Shown here piece after piece: positions 35,702 through 45,174 of a stretch of DNA of 64,000 nt. This stretch comes from Cytophagales bacterium. Its GTDB lineage: Bacteria; Bacteroidota; Bacteroidia; Cytophagales; Cyclobacteriaceae. The notes under the pieces were generated by a model. The model ran no database searches. It was not told where the DNA came from and worked only from the letters and a program-made list of their open reading frames with translations. Position 1 is the first letter of the stretch, and each line of letters begins with the position of its first letter. A program made the position numbers and the translations under genes. The stretch is from assembly GCA_033344775.1 (NCBI GenBank), contig JAWPMT010000004.1, forward strand, positions 124,001 to 188,000. Direction: 5' to 3'.

Positions 35702-38142
35702 CGTTGATATTGATAATAAGGTCGCGCCTGTTTGATGTATACTTTTCGCGGCGAGACTTGCGAATCTATTTTAAACTCCAGATCCATCCCGAACGACTCA
35801 TACCTACAATTGCAGTTATTCGGTACATTGAAAAAGTAATGTCGCTTGATCAACTTGGCAAAACGGCCCAGTTCAAACAGTTCCTCATCGGTCATCACCG
35901 GACGGGTATAACCAGATAAGTTCGAAAAACTCAGGTATTCTACAATGAACGGTTCACGACCATCGATAGAACCATCGAACAAAATGATTTGATCGTGCAA
36001 TACCCCCGGTTCCGGGAAGACAATGCTCTCTTCTCCGAACTGCACATTGATGATGTACCCCTCATTGTCGTTATATAGATTGGTGGTGATCATCACCCCA
36101 TTGGCATTTTCATTGGGGAATGAACGATGCACCAACACACCCATCGCGCAACTCAGGTGATCGATCTTAAAATAGCTCCGTTCCTCAAACGCGCGCCAAT
36201 TCCAAAGACCTGCCCATACCTGCCTTATGGCGATTTCCACCGTCTTATTGGGATTATCCTTTTTTGCAGATTTGGAGGTGTATAAACCAGCTCCGGTAAA
36301 TCCTTCCAGGTCTTCCGCGTTTGTAGAAGATCGGAACCGAAACGCATCAAAGTCCTGAAAGAAGTTGATTCTTTCTTCCACTACTTCGATCAAACCTGGC
36401 TCCACCGGATAGGCCCGAATGCTGTCTCTTACTTGTTTGAGCATTTCAGCGCGGTGTGCTGGGTCCTCATTGAACCTATCATCTTGCAAGAGATCATTGA
36501 TCCAGACATCAATCCCTGATCTTTCCATGTGTCTTTCATAGTAATGAAAAGGAATAGCAAAAGCATTGCCTTCAGGTACAGGCATAGCTAATCCACGAGA
36601 ATCCACCAGACTGGCAATCTCTCCAAAGTTTGCCGCCTTGCCTCCAATTCGGTTGAGGAAAGACAAATCCGCATCTTGCATGCTGATCAATGTAGAATAG
36701 TCCGTATTCTTTTCCAATACAGTTGTTTCTTGAGGCTCATTCACCTGCCAATGTTGTTCTGCCTCTTCAAAGGTCGCGGCTCTTAGCTCAAATGCATTGG
36801 CCCTCACTTCCAGGTACACCAGCTGCCCTTCAAGCTCATTTACAAGTTCACTTTCAAAAGCATCGCGCAATGTCATGTTAGGTGTACCACGGCTGTGGCT
36901 CAGGATATTGATATGGCTTAGTGGTGTTTGATATGCGGTAGTGATGATCCCGGCCACTACTGGTATATCGTTGGGAATGCCGTCCAGCACGACAAGATCA
37001 CGACGCCCGAGATAGGTGGTTTCCAAATCTTCCAGGCGTACTTTACGCAAATACCCATAGTTGATACCAGCATTCATGGCCTGAAAATTCTGCCCTTCTA
37101 ATAACTCATCCGGATCAATCTTACGGATTCCGTCGCAGGTTTCATATCGATCAGTCTGCATCAAAAAGGTCAATTCTTCCCCGAAATAACTCGTCTCACT
37201 GATCTTATTGAACAAAGTCTTCAACTGACTGCAGCTCATCTCATTGGCAGTCACCAATTGAAGGACATATCGATCCTGCGTATGGTAATAATTCACACTA
37301 CCCATCAGGTATCTCCTGTCGGGATGTTCCTGATATTGGGTGATGTTGTATGTAAAGTGTCCCTTATCGTACCCGAGTACCTGCTCAGCAAATTGAAAGT
37401 GATAAATGTATTTGGACGTATTCTGATAGTAGATCCGGTCTCTGTCCATGTCATAGATCAACTTGATACTCGTGACATCCGAAAGGTTGCTCCTGGGCGG
37501 GTTACCTCCTAACAGGTCAAACACGATCGGATCGCTTAACTCCGGCAAAAAGTCCAGGTTGTCCTGATAGGAAGTCCGTAACATCCTGATGTGCTGATGC
37601 CCATTCGATTGATGGACCACCATTCTCCGTTCAAGATAATCTGCTTTGTTGAAGATCAGTGTATCACTTGATTCTAAAAACCGGAAGTGTTGTGCCCTTA
37701 GGTCTACAAGATAGGTCTGCAGTCCATTTGACACCACCTTGTAGCCAAAGACCGATCCATTCACCGTCACTCGCATCACGAACATACCGGGTTTTAGCGA
37801 TGGAATAATATAGCGATCCGTAACTACTCGTTCTCTACGGAGCACACGCCCTCCCAAATCGAATAACTCAACCCGCACGTTTTCTTGCTCACTCCAGGCC
37901 AATGTATTTCGCAAAACCACCGGCTGATCCGACGCAACTACCGTGTTATTGTATTCGAGAAAGAAATTTCCGTCTCTGTTGGTTACCGTGGAAACTATTC
38001 CATCTTCCAGCACCATATCCACCGACATACCATCCAACGGCGAACCCGACACGATATCCGTGACAGTACCTGTATAGATGGACTGACCATAGCCTGACAA
38101 CAGACCTAAAAACAAAAAGCATGTAAGTAGTACCCTTAGCAT
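35698..38142 (-). CDS. Exported PEP/pyruvate-binding (PPDK N-terminal, ATP-grasp) domain protein
   Basis: An 814-residue protein with a signal peptide (residues 1-20, LLTCFLFLGLLSGYGQ). Residues 22-75 look like a carboxypeptidase-regulatory-like beta domain, and 85-135 (VRVELFDLGGRVLRRERVV...LKPGMFVMRVTVNGSVFGYKVV) resemble a Por/T9SS-tail beta domain placed internally. Residues 300-480 contain YLGRRDLVVLDGIPNDIPVVAGIIT...LSHINILSHSRGTPN, similar to the swivelling His domain region of PEP-utilising enzymes. The ATP-grasp PPDK_N domain begins at GGKAANFGE (500-508) with FRFRSSTNAEDLEGFTGAG near 597. An ATP-grasp domain behind a signal peptide is unusual. It heads an operon with two paralogous lipoproteins. 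Confidence 0.82.
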   Translation of the reverse strand: MLRVLLTCFLFLGLLSGYGQSIYTGTVTDIVSGSPLDGMSVDMVLEDGIVSTVTNRDGNFFLEYNNTVVASDQPVVLRNTLAWSEQENVRVELFDLGGRVLRRERVVTDRYIIPSLKPGMFVMRVTVNGSVFGYKVVSNGLQTYLVDLRAQHFRFLESSDTLIFNKADYLERRMVVHQSNGHQHIRMLRTSYQDNLDFLPELSDPIVFDLLGGNPPRSNLSDVTSIKLIYDMDRDRIYYQNTSKYIYHFQFAEQVLGYDKGHFTYNITQYQEHPDRRYLMGSVNYYHTQDRYVLQLVTANEMSCSQLKTLFNKISETSYFGEELTFLMQTDRYETCDGIRKIDPDELLEGQNFQAMNAGINYGYLRKVRLEDLETTYLGRRDLVVLDGIPNDIPVVAGIITTAYQTPLSHINILSHSRGTPNMTLRDAFESELVNELEGQLVYLEVRANAFELRAATFEEAEQHWQVNEPQETTVLEKNTDYSTLISMQDADLSFLNRIGGKAANFGEIASLVDSRGLAMPVPEGNAFAIPFHYYERHMERSGIDVWINDLLQDDRFNEDPAHRAEMLKQVRDSIRAYPVEPGLIEVVEERINFFQDFDAFRFRSSTNAEDLEGFTGAGLYTSKSAKKDNPNKTVEIAIRQVWAGLWNWRAFEERSYFKIDHLSCAMGVLVHRSFPNENANGVMITTNLYNDNEGYIINVQFGEESIVFPEPGVLHDQIILFDGSIDGREPFIVEYLSFSNLSGYTRPVMTDEELFELGRFAKLIKRHYFFNVPNNCNCRYESFGMDLEFKIDSQVSPRKVYIKQARPYYQYQR

Positions 38143-38527
38143 CGTCGTGTTAATGCAATATTCATGCCTTATGGACTAGAATAAAAGGGAAATTAAAGAA
38201 TTGTGGTAATTACTCGTTTCCATCCTTCTTTGTCATCTCTCCTACTGTTACTCCCCGGATTAATCCGTGCATGCCATCTGTTTGAATGCGTTCCTTTAAT
38301 CGTAGGGGTGTCTCATCCTTAGGAATGGGTTACTTTATCTACCCCCAGCATTTAAATGGGTGACCGTCTAAAGAGCACCACTCATAAGGATATTTAATAC
38401 AGGGTGTCGCGCTGAGGATTCGCAGCAAGCTTATGGACTCAATGGGTAGACGATAAATAATTCCACTTTCCAACGAAATAAGACGTACCTTCAGGCCTTA
38501 CTTATCTAGTTACCACGATCGTACCAT
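38143..38527. other. 385-base intergenic region with a dispersed-repeat fragment
   Basis: The segment CTGAGGATTCGCAGCAAGC near 38412 and following bases match a sequence near 49360 (CTGAGGATTCGCAACAAGC, then TTGGACT and a GGGTG/GGGTA run), so part of this gap is a dispersed repeat. No ORF, terminator or promoter is clear. Confidence 0.45.
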
Positions 38528-39439
38528 ATGCCAGTTGAACTATTGATCTTAGCAGGAATCGCATTAGTCGCCATTTGGCTACTTCTTTACATTTTCCCAA
38601 TTAGTCTGTGGATCACGGCCATCTTCTCAGGCGTTCGGGTCAACTTATTGGAACTGGTGTTCATGCGCTTCCGTAAAGTACCTCCAAAGTTAATCGTCAA
38701 CTCATTGATCGTCGGTACGAAAGCAGGGATCAAAGAAATCAATACGCAACAACTGGAAACTCACTATCTGGCCGGAGGCAATCTTACCAACGTGATCAAA
38801 GCCCTTATCGCTGCGGATAAAGCAAATCTCAATTTGTCTTTTCAGCAAGCTACCGCCATCGATCTGGCGGGCAGGAATGTACTGGAAGCGGTACAAATCT
38901 CCATCACCCCCTACATGATTATCGTTCCGGCCATTACCGGGGTATCCGCTGACGGTATTCAGCTCATTGCAGAAGCCCGGGTAACTGTACGTACCAACAT
39001 TGCCCAACTCGTGGGTGGTTCTGGCGAAGAAACCATCAAAGCCCGCGTCGGACAGGGCATCATCTCCCAGATCGGTGCTTCCACGAATTACAAAATCGTT
39101 CTGGAACAGCCCGAAGACATCTCCAAACTGGTCTTATCCAGTGGACTGGATGCAGGTACGGCTTACGAAATCTTGTCCATCGATATCGCCGACATCAACA
39201 TCGGTCAAAACATCGGTGCCAAGTTGCAAATTGATCAGGCCTCAGCGGATCTGGAAATTGCTCAGGCCAAAGCCGAAGAAAAGCGCGCTCAGGCTGTGGC
39301 CCTTGAGCAGGAAATGCTGGCGCAAGTTCAAAAAGCCCGTGCACTCGTCATCGAGGCAGAGGCAGAAGTACCTGCAGCACTTTCCGACGCCTTTAGAAAA
39401 GGATTATTGATTCGGGGTGGATTTAAAAAGAAAGGATAA
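38528..39439 (+). CDS. floA: Flotillin-like protein FloA
   Basis: A 303-residue membrane-associated SPFH-related protein that scaffolds functional membrane microdomains. An N-terminal hydrophobic segment (residues 5-35, [31 protein letters not shown]) inserts as a hairpin. The core has [51 protein letters not shown] and [26 protein letters not shown], which match the FloA/YqfA family. A coiled-coil C-terminus rich in Ala/Glu/Gln ([26 protein letters not shown]) ends in RKGLLIRGG. It is slightly shorter than the usual ~330 residues. Monocistronic. Confidence 0.93.
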   Translation: MPVELLILAGIALVAIWLLLYIFPISLWITAIFSGVRVNLLELVFMRFRKVPPKLIVNSLIVGTKAGIKEINTQQLETHYLAGGNLTNVIKALIAADKANLNLSFQQATAIDLAGRNVLEAVQISITPYMIIVPAITGVSADGIQLIAEARVTVRTNIAQLVGGSGEETIKARVGQGIISQIGASTNYKIVLEQPEDISKLVLSSGLDAGTAYEILSIDIADINIGQNIGAKLQIDQASADLEIAQAKAEEKRAQAVALEQEMLAQVQKARALVIEAEAEVPAALSDAFRKGLLIRGGFKKKG

Positions 39440-39693
39440 TGCTCATCTTTAGATCCAATTTGCCCTAAGGAGAACGCAAGTGAAGGCTATCATAACCCAA
39501 GTAGTAAATTGGACCAGCAAAGTAGCAACTTAAAGCCACTATCCACCCCTAACCCCTAAAGGGGGATTGACGACTACTAAACATACACCCCTCTTCAAGT
39601 AACCAAACGGAATACTGAAGCTAGCAATGATCACATCGTCTAAGATTGCTTCGCCCGATTGGCATCGTTCTCGCAAAGACGATAAAAATCACA
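39440..39693. repeat. Intergenic region with CCCCTAAAGGGG-type repeat
   Basis: CACCCCTAACCCCTAAAGGGGG near 39545 is one of at least nine related palindromic units scattered through the window (others near 44655, 44945, 46630, 46830, 47325, 49460, 49740 and 50000). Nearby, a stretch around 39640-39680 (CGATTGG...TCTCGCAAAGACGAT) resembles the second half of another dispersed repeat. Confidence 0.5.
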
Positions 39694-40410
39694 CTAAATC
39701 GTATTGAACCACCCAAAGACCATGTTTCGGTATTGCGTACTGACCGGAATTTTATGGTCATCGATCAATAGCATATTCCCGGAAAACCCTGTGATACTTT
39801 CTTTATTGACGATGTAGCTCCGATGAACGCGATAGAACTGATCTTTTGGCAATACCAATTCCACTTTCTTGAGTACAACCGAGTAGATAAACGTATCAGC
39901 TGTTGTATGGATCTCCGTGTAGTTGCTATCTGCTTCCAGCCACAATATTTGTTGAAACTTCACTCGCTCAAAGCGGTCTTCTTTTTTGAGAAAAAGTGAA
40001 TCTTTGATGGTTACCGTTTCGCGATCCTGCCTTGTAAAATTGGCCAGAGCCATTTCGATAGCAATACTGATTTCTTTGTCCTTGAAGGGCTTCAGGATAT
40101 ACGCAGAGGGCTTGACGGCTTTGGCCCTTTCAATGTACTCCCCTTCTGCGTGGGAGGTGAGGAAAATAAAAGGTAACTGGTATTGCTGTTTGATCTTCGT
40201 CGCCAGCTCGATCCCGTCGATGTGACGGTCGCCGAGATGGATATCAAGCATAAGAAGATCAGGTTGTCTTTCAGCCAGTTGCGCTAAAGCCTGCTCGGGG
40301 TTCTTCGCCAAAGGCAAAACCTCATACCCCATTTTCTTCAGCCGGTTGACCATGTCCATCCCCAGGATGGCTTCATCTTCTACGACAAGTATGCTTGCTT
40401 TCTCGCTCAT
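39694..40410 (-). CDS. LytTR-family response regulator
   Basis: A 238-residue regulator. The receiver domain (residues 1-120) has acidic Glu11-Asp12, phospho-acceptor Asp56 (DLLMLDIHLG) and Lys near 106 (YILKPFKD). The LytTR DNA-binding domain runs from about 135 to the end (DSLFLKKEDRFERVKFQQILWLEADSNYTEIHTTADTF...FYRVHRSYIVNKESITGFSG). It overlaps its cognate kinase gene by four bases (ATGA). Receiver plus LytTR with a HisKA_2 kinase is common in Cytophagales. Confidence 0.95.
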   Translation of the reverse strand: MSEKASILVVEDEAILGMDMVNRLKKMGYEVLPLAKNPEQALAQLAERQPDLLMLDIHLGDRHIDGIELATKIKQQYQLPFIFLTSHAEGEYIERAKAVKPSAYILKPFKDKEISIAIEMALANFTRQDRETVTIKDSLFLKKEDRFERVKFQQILWLEADSNYTEIHTTADTFIYSVVLKKVELVLPKDQFYRVHRSYIVNKESITGFSGNMLLIDDHKIPVSTQYRNMVFGWFNTI

Positions 40411-42179
40411 TTAGGAAACGTGAGGGTCCATTCGGCCCCATTCACGTTTCGAAAATACAGTGTTCCCTCGAGTTGATCAGCCAGAGAGTAAATCAATTTC
40501 AATCCAAAAGACAACAAATTATCCACGTCCGGAGCTTCCATTCCCGGTCCGTTATCACGAATAAAGAGTTGGTAATTTGCCGCTACCACTTCCAGTGAAA
40601 CCCGAATCAATGAACTGCCATTGGGCGCCTTGCCGTATTTCAAGGCATTGGTCACCAACTCGTTTACGATCAGCGCCAAAGGTATAGCCCGGTCCACCTT
40701 CATCGCCTCCGGCAGAATGGTGGCATCCATGGTAACCCCCGGGTCAAAGCTTTCCTGTAGGTGCTCCAGCAATTCAAGCAGGTACTGATCCATCTGGAGG
40801 CTGGAATAATCTTCCTGGTACAGCTTCTTATGGATCAGGGCCAGACTGTCCACCCGGTAGCGTCCTTGCCGAACCGCCTCCGCTGCTGAAGCATCTCCAA
40901 GTTCATCAGACTGTAGGTTCAACAAACTGGAGATCATGTTCAGATTATTCTTTGTCCGATGATTCAGCTCGCTTAACAGCAGACCTTTTTCTTTTTCCCG
41001 CCTTGCGAGAGTAATATTGGCTTTCTTCTTCTCTTGATTGTTGCGATAGAGCAGGGCCAATAAAATGAATAAAATGGTCGTCCCGGAACCGATGGCTATG
41101 AGGGTATTTTGTTGGCTTTTGTTCAACTCATTCAGAAAAGCAATTTCCGTATCACGCTGCTCCACTTCATGCTGCCCCCTCAGCCGCTCTACATTGCGCA
41201 CATTGTCGATATTGATCAGGCTGTCCTTGTAAACTTCGTACTGTTTTTGGTACCTCAAGGCAGTCCGATAGTCTTCCTGTTCCGCATAATAAGTGGCCAA
41301 ATACTGACTGAAGTCCCGTACCTGTTCCTTCAATCCTTCATTTAATGCTACCTGATACGCATCCAACATTTTGTCTTCTCCCGCGGAACGATCCCCTTGA
41401 GCCACGAGCACCTTCCCCAACTCAAAAGAGTAGACCACTACGGAATACACATCACCAAGTGGCTCTAATATGGTAATGGAAGTTTCTAATAATACCCTTG
41501 CAGAATCCAATTGATTTATGGCGTAATAGACCATGCCCAGGTTGCCTGATCCATAACCGGTCACGATTTCATCTCCCTGAAAGTTCTCTCTTAGGGCCAA
41601 CTTACTGTATAGCGCTGCGAAATCAAATTGTTCGAAGAGTCGATAAGTTTCACCCAAATTGATCCTGATAATATTGGTCATCAGGGTATCCTGCAATTCT
41701 TGATAAATTTCCAGGCTTTTGATATACTCGGATACAGCTTCCTTGTATTGTCCTTCAAGTACTAGAAGCGAAGCCTCTTGCGCATAACTTGCAGCTAAAT
41801 CGTCCTTCCTTCCGATTTCCTGAAAAATAGATAAGGCGTTGTAATAATACTTTGATGCAATTTCCAAATTTCCAAGCTGACGATGTATCAGGTGAACATC
41901 ATCATACGCCCGTCCAAGTCGACGTTTGTACTTGCTATTGGACTTGTACTTGCTATTGGATAAGAGCTTTATTAGGTCCAACCCATAACTCAACGCCACA
42001 TCCGGCTTGCCTTCATTATCAACAATTTCTTTAAGAACATGGTACAATGCCGAATCACTGACTTCAGCCTCGCTTTCGAGCACGAATTTTAGGCTATCTG
42101 CAATACGTTGATTCTGACCAATTGAAATCTTAGGTATTAAGCAAGCTAGGCTTAATAAAAAGAGTAGATTAAATTTCAA
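40407..42179 (-). CDS. TPR-containing sensor histidine kinase (HisKA_2/HWE-like)
   Basis: A 590-residue kinase. Signal peptide residues 1-21 (ending SIGQ). TPR repeats fill about 100-330 (for example LVLEGQYKEAVSEYIKSLEIYQ, YAINQLDSARVLLETSI). A coiled coil at 330-355 leads to one transmembrane helix at 359-380. HisKA_2 has His407 in LLSELNHRTKNNLNMISSLLNLQS. The HATPase domain has LALIVNELVTNALKYG and DNGPGM, with a rather short G2 region. It is coupled to the LytTR regulator encoded just downstream. Residues 74-79 and 80-85 repeat SNSKYK, encoded by an 18-base tandem duplication. Confidence 0.93.
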   Translation of the reverse strand: MKFNLLFLLSLACLIPKISIGQNQRIADSLKFVLESEAEVSDSALYHVLKEIVDNEGKPDVALSYGLDLIKLLSNSKYKSNSKYKRRLGRAYDDVHLIHRQLGNLEIASKYYYNALSIFQEIGRKDDLAASYAQEASLLVLEGQYKEAVSEYIKSLEIYQELQDTLMTNIIRINLGETYRLFEQFDFAALYSKLALRENFQGDEIVTGYGSGNLGMVYYAINQLDSARVLLETSITILEPLGDVYSVVVYSFELGKVLVAQGDRSAGEDKMLDAYQVALNEGLKEQVRDFSQYLATYYAEQEDYRTALRYQKQYEVYKDSLINIDNVRNVERLRGQHEVEQRDTEIAFLNELNKSQQNTLIAIGSGTTILFILLALLYRNNQEKKKANITLARREKEKGLLLSELNHRTKNNLNMISSLLNLQSDELGDASAAEAVRQGRYRVDSLALIHKKLYQEDYSSLQMDQYLLELLEHLQESFDPGVTMDATILPEAMKVDRAIPLALIVNELVTNALKYGKAPNGSSLIRVSLEVVAANYQLFIRDNGPGMEAPDVDNLLSFGLKLIYSLADQLEGTLYFRNVNGAEWTLTFPK

Positions 42180-42197
42180 TAAACCATTATTTTAAGA

Positions 42198-42785
42198 TCA
42201 GTCCTCTTTCTTCTTCACTTTAATGATCGGATCAATGATACAACAATAATTCACGTTATCAACAGGTAACAGGAAGACCACATTGAAACCTGCAAAAATG
42301 CCTGGGTTATTCCCCTTGATTTTTACCGAAGCTGAGTTTCCATCCTTATCCTCCGGCGTAATGTATAATTTGCCATTGGGCGACACATGAAAGCCATCCT
42401 CATCATAAGGTTTAAAGTATTGCTTCCAATCACTTTTCGTCATGGGCTGGTAATATTTGGGCGTGCCATTATCACCGAAGGGATTGAGGTTGATGATCTC
42501 AATGTACTGCAGTATAGGCTGACCAATGCGATCATCATAGTTGAGCCAATCGGATTTATTGGAACGCCAGCGAATGGCATCGTAGGAATCATCAATTTGT
42601 GGTAACGATTGGTCAATAGCGGGAATTTCGCCACCCTGATAAGTATCATCTGTCCAGCCGTGGATGAATGGTCCGACTTTTACAGGGTTAAGGTAGCTAC
42701 CATGCGACAGACAAGTGTTGGTCAAATAGTCGTAAAGAGATCCGGTGGTAGCGGTTAAGTTCAGGTTAAAAAATTTGGTACTCAC
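42198..42785 (-). CDS. AidA/PixA-like inclusion-body-family protein (tentative)
   Basis: A 195-residue protein without signal peptide or membrane segment. DSYDAIRWRSNKS in the centre and NYCCIIDPIIKV at the end recall the D-x-I-R-W-R and C-terminal D-P-x-I-x-V signatures of the AidA/PixA inclusion-body family, whose members accumulate in cytoplasmic inclusions and have unclear roles. The rest (GGEIPAIDQSLPQIDD, GKLYITPEDKDGNSASVKIKG) is beta-rich. The match is by motif recall only and is moderate. It lies 18 bases downstream-facing from the kinase gene start and is not obviously co-functional. Confidence 0.45.
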   Translation of the reverse strand: MSTKFFNLNLTATTGSLYDYLTNTCLSHGSYLNPVKVGPFIHGWTDDTYQGGEIPAIDQSLPQIDDSYDAIRWRSNKSDWLNYDDRIGQPILQYIEIINLNPFGDNGTPKYYQPMTKSDWKQYFKPYDEDGFHVSPNGKLYITPEDKDGNSASVKIKGNNPGIFAGFNVVFLLPVDNVNYCCIIDPIIKVKKKED

Positions 42786-43113
42786 GATATTATTGGTTGT
42801 GGTTTGTGATGAACCAAAGATAGTGAAGCGTACCTATAAGATTTGTACATGAAGCCATCACTTACTCAAGAATTCAGGGGATTCGTCCGTCAAAAACATA
42901 ACGTCCATATATGCGCCCGTGATTATCTCGAGGCACTTTTTACTTACAAAACCGGGGTAAGAAACCGAATTCATTTACTCATCGATATCAGGGATTCACA
43001 CATTTAAGTAGTAAAACCGTTTTAGTTGGATTATCCACGCGTCATCTCATCTACATCTATAAGCCTCAGGGACTACCATTCTCTAACCATCTCCTTTCAA
43101 CTAATCGACAAAA
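42786..43113. other. Intergenic region, 328 bases, no firm feature
   Basis: It separates the AidA/PixA-like gene from the repeat element at 43114. A 52-codon ORF from 42849 is present but unconvincing (see rejected items). Nothing else is visible. Confidence 0.4.
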
Positions 43114-43320
43114 CCCTCCCTCTAGCGCGGAAGTACAGTTGTTCAAAAGGCACGGAGTTCTTACAAGCACGGAAGTAACTTCCGCGCTAGAAGAGCTAGA
43201 AGACTTAAACGGAAGTAAGTTCAAAAAAGTACGGGAATTAGTTCAAGCAGGCACGGAGGAGATATTTGCTTTGGAAGGGTACGAAGAACGCAGGGAAGTA
43301 ACTTCCGCGCTAGGAGGGGG
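43114..43320. repeat. MITE-like element with CTAGCGCGGAAGT arms
   Basis: CTAGCGCGGAAGT at 43122-43134 is faced by ACTTCCGCGCTAG at 43178-43190 and again at 43301-43313. Pyrimidine-rich CCCTCCCT before the first arm and GGAGGGGG after the last extend the outer inverted repeat to about 20 bases. The element is about 207 bases. It keeps an open frame that I regard as non-coding. No transposase accompanies it. Confidence 0.7.
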
Positions 43321-43482
43321 TCTGTTCAGAAGTCACATTCTCTTCTCTAAACCTACCTCCACCCACACATCCAATCAACAAACTCCTTCATTTACTCATC
43401 AATTCCGGTCATTCACTCATCGGATTTCATGATGGCGTGTGTCATGCTCAATTTCGAATCCACACACAAATACGCCAAAAAC

Positions 43483-44256
43483 ATGAATCAATTCATTCAA
43501 AAATTCAATCAGGAGGCCTTTAAAGTAGGAGTTCTTTTTTTCTTTTTACTCCAGGCCTTGTCCTCCCATGCTCAGTTTTCAACCGATCTGAATCCACACA
43601 TTCAAGCAGAAAAACCCTGCCAATCCATTATCTACACAGCTTTACGCAAAGGCTATGTTTCTGTTAAGGCAGAAGTCCAGCTGATCGATGGTCAGTTAAT
43701 GGCTTCAAGTAGTCATACGCTGGAAGTCAGCTACCTCACTCCCCTGTTTGATCGTTTCCGGGAAAACGATGGCCACATCTATAAAGATCATTCGGACATG
43801 TTTTACCTGTTCATCAAGATCAAGGACAATGAAAACAGGACACGACTGGCCCTGGAGCAAGTATTGACCAACTATCAGGCGATGATTGCTGGCTCCCATT
43901 GGAAAACCCAGGCCAATCCGGTCAAAGTGGTATTGATCAACCCTTCTCCGGCACTGATTCAAAGTATCTCAGAACAAGCATCTTCCCTGATCACATTAGA
44001 AGGCGACTATCACAGTATGGACCAGCGTACGTCCCAGTATCTCATGCCAATCACCGGAGTAAGTTATGACCATCTCGATCCTAAAAGCCTTCGGGCTACC
44101 GCAAAAACACTGCACCGACAAGGAAAAAAGTTAAGACTGTATGACGTCCCCAACGATCAAGGCTTGTGGAAAGAGCTGATCCAGTCAGGGGTGGATTTCA
44201 TTAACGTGAAGCAGCCCTCAAAAGGAATGCTTGCACAAACCAATACGAACCCATGA
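43483..44256 (+). CDS. GDPD/PI-PLC-like TIM-barrel protein with degenerate active site
   Basis: From the ATG at 43483 the protein has 257 residues and starts with a signal peptide (MNQFIQKFNQEAFKVGVLFF..., cleaved near SHAQ). Upstream ATG codons would only add non-signal residues. The mature part follows the glycerophosphodiester-phosphodiesterase-like layout of Bacteroidota: EKPCQSIIYTALRKGYVSVKAEVQLIDGQLMASSSHTLEVSYLTPLFDRFRENDGHIY..., then LFIKIKDN, VKVVLINPS, and the closing TLHRQGKKLRLYDVPNDQGLWKELIQSGVDFINV. The catalytic HSHNDY-like stretch and the E-x-D and H-D positions typical of active members are not present. It is therefore probably a non-catalytic homologue. Confidence 0.6.
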   Translation: MNQFIQKFNQEAFKVGVLFFFLLQALSSHAQFSTDLNPHIQAEKPCQSIIYTALRKGYVSVKAEVQLIDGQLMASSSHTLEVSYLTPLFDRFRENDGHIYKDHSDMFYLFIKIKDNENRTRLALEQVLTNYQAMIAGSHWKTQANPVKVVLINPSPALIQSISEQASSLITLEGDYHSMDQRTSQYLMPITGVSYDHLDPKSLRATAKTLHRQGKKLRLYDVPNDQGLWKELIQSGVDFINVKQPSKGMLAQTNTNP

Positions 44257-44426
44257 GTACTCAAACACTATCACCCATCATGAAATGGCAATCAGTGGTC
44301 AGGTTAGTCCGGTTGTTGCACCAGCAAGCAGCGCCGGACACCTCTCCTAAAAAGCGACACCTCAGCACACGACTACACCGCTTTTCCATGCTGCTACGGC
44401 TATTTACCGTCGGCAGAAAGCGGTAA
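44253..44426 (+). CDS. 57-residue basic ORF coupled to the GDPD-like gene
   Basis: The ATG at 44253 overlaps the GDPD-like stop in an ATGA. The predicted protein is small and very basic (MSTQTLSPIMKWQSVVRLVR..., SPKKRHLSTRLHRFSMLLRL, ending GRKR). It has no signal peptide or family resemblance. Coupling by ATGA argues for real translation, but the ORF could also be chance. No homologue is recognised. Confidence 0.4.
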   Translation: MSTQTLSPIMKWQSVVRLVRLLHQQAAPDTSPKKRHLSTRLHRFSMLLRLFTVGRKR

Positions 44427-45174
44427 TTTCCAGCGGTCTTCTTGACCCGGTCTATGGCGACCCGATGTGCCGGAAACGAACACACTTGTAGTATTTTCAT
44501 GAGAGCCTCCGGCATCTAATAACAGGGCCCTGAGCTACCCACAGGGCCCTGGGCTCTCTGTTTCCCATGTCATCCTGAGCTACGTCGCCTGTCGGCCGGA
44601 AAGGCAGGAAGGATAGACAATTAACAGCCTAAGTTCTACTTTCTACCCCCAGCCCCTAACCGGTCGTCCCTAAAGGGGTGATTTGCTTCTACTCTTCCGT
44701 CATCTCGAGGATTTTGATAGAAGTCCGCGGCGATCTTTAGACGGAGAACTGCAATCTACCCCTAGCCCCTAAAGTGGTGTTTGACTGAGCGTTTGGTTAA
44801 AACATCCGAATAAAAGGTAAAACTGTTCAATGCTTAGTCCGGCAGACGGGCATTCCCTGAATCACAAAGAAATCCTTGCCATTTCCCGTTTCGAGGAGTT
44901 GATTGCAAGGGAATCTGAAGCATGGATATAGTTCTCTACTAGCTACCCCTAACCCCTAAAGGGGAATTCAGTTCGGTCTTTACCTACGTCTGTATAACGC
45001 GAAAGGTCCCAGCTGTTCGTAAACTATCCGTCATCCAGTGCGAAAGGAACCTCAAACTTCGATAGCATCCTCTTAACTAGGGAACTTAACGCCAGGTACT
45101 ACCAGGATTCTGACGGCCAAAATTTGTTTTGATCCCATAAAGACTATTTTAGCGAACCAAAACCAAAATCATAT
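44427..45174. repeat. Intergenic region with repeated GGGCCCTG and CCCCTAAAGGGG units and a diverged copy of the 295-base repeat
   Basis: 748 bases without a gene. AGGGCCCTGAGCTACCC is followed by AGGGCCCTGGGCT (direct repeat near 44524-44555). CCCCTAACCCC-type units occur near 44655 and 44945. The stretch 44757-44965 (GTTTGACTGAGCGTTTGG, then AACTGTTCAATGCTTAG, GGGAATCTGAAGCATGG, CTACTAGCTACCCC) matches part of the 295-base repeat at 46225-46826, with different sequence in the middle. Confidence 0.6.

Noticed and set aside
38247-38273. GTTAC ... GCATG pair resembling the sigma promoter motif
   Set aside because: Spacing is 17 instead of 15 and the -10-like half differs; not followed by a lipoprotein gene.
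42849-43007. 52-codon ORF (MKPSLTQEFRGFVRQKHN...)
   Set aside because: No motif, no coupled neighbour, lies in repeat-adjacent DNA; could be chance.
43139-43432. 97-codon plus-strand ORF over the MITE-like element
   Set aside because: Its reading frame is built from the inverted-repeat arms and repeats EVTSAL; TTG start, no homologue pattern.
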